64,000 nt of DNA from Tersicoccus sp. Bi-70 (GTDB taxonomy: Bacteria > Actinomycetota > Actinomycetes > Actinomycetales > Micrococcaceae). The stretch lies in contig NZ_MIEU01000011.1 in NCBI RefSeq assembly GCF_001968825.1, positions 248,001 to 312,000 of the forward strand. The letters are read 5' to 3'. The notes beneath the pieces were generated by a model, which was not told the DNA's origin, ran no database searches, and saw only the letters and a list, made by a program, of their open reading frames with translations. Positions 62,121-64,000 of this stretch are shown here, piece after piece. Each line of letters opens with the position of its first letter. Positions within the stretch are counted from its first letter, which is position 1. The position numbers and the translations under genes were made by a program.

Positions 62121-63473
62121 TCAGGCCGCCATCGGCAGGCCGGCGCCCGCGGCGTCACCGAAGGAGCCGTCGACGTGCACCGGGGTGCGGCCGGCGCGCT
62201 CGAGCAGCGAGGAGGCCACCCCGGCGCGGTACCCGGAGCCGCAGTGGACCCACACGCGACCGGCGGGCACCTCGTCCATCCGGGAGACCAGCTCGTGCAG
62301 CGGGATGTTGACCGCACCGTCGAGGTGCGACGCGGCGAACTCCTCGGTGCGTCGCACGTCCAGGATCGGCTCGTCGGCGGGGCGGTCCCGGAGCAGGCCG
62401 GCCCAGTCGACCCGGTCGTAGGAGAGCACGGGCGTGCCCGGGGCGAGCTGCCGCGGGTCCTCGCCGACGGCAGCGTCGGGGGAGTCGATCCCGATCCGGG
62501 ACAGGTCGCGGATCGCGTTCTCGACGTCGTCCTGGGAGCCGACGAGGGTCAGCTGCTGCTCGTACGGGAAGATCCAGCCGAGGAACGTGGTGAAGCTGCC
62601 GCCGTTGCCGTACTCGAAGCTGATCGTGCCGGCCAGGTGGTCCGCGGCGTAGGCCACGCGCTGGCGCAGGTCGACGACCCACTCGCCGCGCTCCAGCCGG
62701 GCGGTGAGCTCGTCCGTGGTCAGGGACTCGGGCACGCTCAGGTCCGCCTCGACGGGGCCGGCGCTGTTGGCCGGGCCCATGTGCACGTAGTAGCTCGGGT
62801 ATGCCGTGAGGTTGGCGATCAGCTCGCGGACGAAGTGCGCCTCGTCGGCGTCGGTGTAGACGTGGTTGGCGGCGAACTGCTCGCCCAGGGTGGACTCGGA
62901 GGCGCCGGTCGCGGGGCCGGAGGAGCAGAACGAGCCGAAGCCGTGCGTCGGGTACAGCGCGGCCTGGGCCGTCGCCTCCTTCGCCAGGCGCCGGGCGGAC
63001 GCGTACTGGTCGTGGGTCAGGCCCTCGGTGTGCTCGTGGCCGAGCAGATCGGTGCGGCCGACCGACCCGTAGAGCACACCGCCGCCGGAGAACACGGCCT
63101 CGTCCTGCCCGTGCGAGACGACGAACGAGAGGTGGTGGTGCGTGTGGCCGGGGGTCGCGACGGCCTTGACGGTCAGCTCGCCGACCTGCACGGTCTCGCC
63201 GTCGCTGATCGGCGTCCGGTCGAACGAGACGTCGTCGGCGGCGTTGACCAGGTAGGCCGCGCCGTGCTTCGTCGCGTAGATCAGGCCACCGGTCACGTAG
63301 TCGTTGTGGATGTGGGTCTCGGCCACGTGGGTGACGGTGACGCCGGCGGCCTCGGCGGCCTGCTCGACGCGGTCGATGTCGCGCTGGGCGTCGATGACGA
63401 GCGCGGTGGTGCCGTCGTGCACGAGGTAGCTGCGGTCGCCGAGCTGGGGGGTGTCGATGACGATGACGTCCAT
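62121..63473 (-). CDS. MBL-fold/rhodanese fusion, persulfide-dioxygenase type
   Basis: A 450-residue protein. N-terminal metallo-beta-lactamase domain with H54-x-H56-x-D58 (THIHNDYVTGG), TPGHTHHHLSF and LYPTHGFGSFC, of the ETHE1/BlrI persulfide dioxygenase group. Then two rhodanese-like domains: the first (about 250-330) lacks a cysteine, the second carries the active C411 (VHCGSGYRAG). CstB-like fusions oxidise persulfides to sulfite or thiosulfate and protect against sulfide. Second gene after thioredoxin. Confidence 0.9.
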   Translation of the reverse strand: MDVIVIDTPQLGDRSYLVHDGTTALVIDAQRDIDRVEQAAEAAGVTVTHVAETHIHNDYVTGGLIYATKHGAAYLVNAADDVSFDRTPISDGETVQVGELTVKAVATPGHTHHHLSFVVSHGQDEAVFSGGGVLYGSVGRTDLLGHEHTEGLTHDQYASARRLAKEATAQAALYPTHGFGSFCSSGPATGASESTLGEQFAANHVYTDADEAHFVRELIANLTAYPSYYVHMGPANSAGPVEADLSVPESLTTDELTARLERGEWVVDLRQRVAYAADHLAGTISFEYGNGGSFTTFLGWIFPYEQQLTLVGSQDDVENAIRDLSRIGIDSPDAAVGEDPRQLAPGTPVLSYDRVDWAGLLRDRPADEPILDVRRTEEFAASHLDGAVNIPLHELVSRMDEVPAGRVWVHCGSGYRAGVASSLLERAGRTPVHVDGSFGDAAGAGLPMAA

Positions 63474-63552
63474 GGTGATCCTCCTGGGGTGGTTCTCGGG
63501 TCGGTGGTGTGTCAGTGGGTGTGGGTGGAGCGCAGAGGTGGAGCGGCGCGGG

Positions 63553-63930
63553 TCAGGACGCGGTGGCGGCGGCCTGCTGCTCGGCCATGCGGGCCCGGAC
63601 GTCGTCCATGTCGAGGTCCTTGACCGCGCTGATGACCTTCTCGAGGCCGGCGGCGGGCAGCGCGCCGGGCTGGGAGAAGACGGGGATGCCGTCGCGGAAG
63701 GCCATCAGGGTCGGGATCGAGCTGATGCCGGCGGCGGCGGAGAGACGCTGCTCGGCCTCCGTGTCGACCTTCGTGAAGACCACGTCGGTGTGCTTCTCGG
63801 CGGCGGCCGCGTAGGTCGGGGCGAACTGACGGCACGGGCCGCACCAGGAGGCCCAGAAGTCCACGAGGACGACGTCGTTGGTCTCGATGGTGTCGGCGAA
63901 CTGCTGTTCGGTGATGTCGATGACGGCCAT
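63553..63930 (-). CDS. trxA: Thioredoxin
   Basis: A 125-residue thioredoxin with WCGPC (C30, C33), cis-proline SSIPTLM and the usual fold, plus a C-terminal Ala/Gln tail. GGAG precedes the ATG. It heads the visible part of the minus-strand sulfur group and could reduce persulfides; TrxB at 6710 may serve it. Confidence 0.92.
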   Translation of the reverse strand: MAVIDITEQQFADTIETNDVVLVDFWASWCGPCRQFAPTYAAAAEKHTDVVFTKVDTEAEQRLSAAAGISSIPTLMAFRDGIPVFSQPGALPAAGLEKVISAVKDLDMDDVRARMAEQQAAATAS

Positions 63931-63977
63931 GGTGGGAACTCCTTCGGGGGAGAGGGGACGAGGGGGGAGGGAGGGAA

Positions 63978-64000
63978 TCAGGCGGTGGCGGTGCGCCGCA
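63978..64000 (-). CDS. C-terminal end of an upstream gene (truncated)
   Basis: A minus-strand frame ends at a TGA at 63980-63978 after codons for RRTATA. Position, 48 bases ahead of trxA, suggests it is the first gene of the sulfur operon, in which a CsoR/CstR-type persulfide sensor is often found. Six residues cannot confirm this. Confidence 0.3.

Noticed and set aside
59769-63623. A 1284-codon plus-strand frame across the sulfur gene group
   Set aside because: It runs antisense to four well-identified genes and through the hairpins between them. No family motif, no plausible start, and composition typical of a shadow frame.

Overview
The window is very GC-rich (roughly 73-75 percent by eye), strongly biased to G/C at third codon positions, rich in GTG starts and 4-base ATGA/GTGA gene overlaps, and carries typical actinobacterial families: a CGNR zinc-finger regulator, DUF779, septum-formation lipoprotein, DUF202 pair, a Tad pilus locus and an OatA-like acyltransferase. 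I read it as a chromosomal segment of an actinomycete, most likely a Micrococcales soil or plant-polymer degrader such as the Cellulomonas/Promicromonospora group. The genus is inference. I found no rRNA, tRNA, CRISPR array or intact insertion sequence.

Layout. 0-2 kb: the 5' end of a secreted protein gene with a LacI operator and the LacI gene. 2-7.7 kb: CGNR regulator with divergent EamA exporter; a copper-resistance operon (DUF305, copZ, copA) behind a CsoR-type operator; trxB. 7.8-9.9 kb: three tandem paralogous membrane proteins plus a 35-residue basic peptide. 10-15.8 kb: RhtA-like exporter, sulfite-oxidase-type molybdoenzyme, two DUF202 proteins, small hypotheticals, a GAF regulator and a GNAT. 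16-19 kb: aldehyde dehydrogenase, alcohol dehydrogenase and DUF779, with a DUF779 start relic between the first two. 19-20.8 kb: a gene graveyard (frameshifted HMG-CoA lyase, CaiB stub, truncated MFS). 20.8-25.9 kb: a MimR-like activator divergent from amidohydrolase, DUF59 protein, alcohol dehydrogenase and a second DUF779. These are the accessory genes of a propane/phenol-type diiron monooxygenase cluster, but no monooxygenase or chaperonin is present.

26-32.7 kb: acyltransferase/SGNH protein, MarR with a divergent ABC exporter, TetR, pyrimidine-dimer glycosylase, methyltransferase. 32.8-38.3 kb: aromatic-acid transporter, LysR, benzoylformate decarboxylase and benzaldehyde dehydrogenase, i.e. 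the lower mandelate route from benzoylformate to benzoate. 38.3-39.8 kb: a small membrane protein behind an array of TACCC-N2-GGGTA palindromes, and an F420-dependent-reductase-like protein. 39.8-47.9 kb: a complete Tad/Flp pilus operon on the minus strand, from two Flp pilins to the prepilin peptidase, with most genes overlapping by 4 bases. 48-51.6 kb: DUF429 protein, a second aromatic-acid transporter/LysR pair and a small membrane protein.

51.6-58.5 kb: a Phd/VapC toxin-antitoxin pair, an XRE-type regulator, an SDR lacking its catalytic lysine, a NERD-type nuclease membrane protein, purB, and an AT-richer zeta-toxin module with an HTH antitoxin behind a 13-bp-arm palindrome. 58.5-64 kb: an imidazolonepropionase-like amidohydrolase, then a minus-strand sulfur/persulfide group (thioredoxin, metallo-beta-lactamase/rhodanese fusion, rhodanese-DUF2892) that encloses a NixA-type nickel/cobalt transporter.

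Recurring architecture: long perfect GC hairpins without a U-tract mark gene ends, and many regulators sit next to clear palindromic operators.
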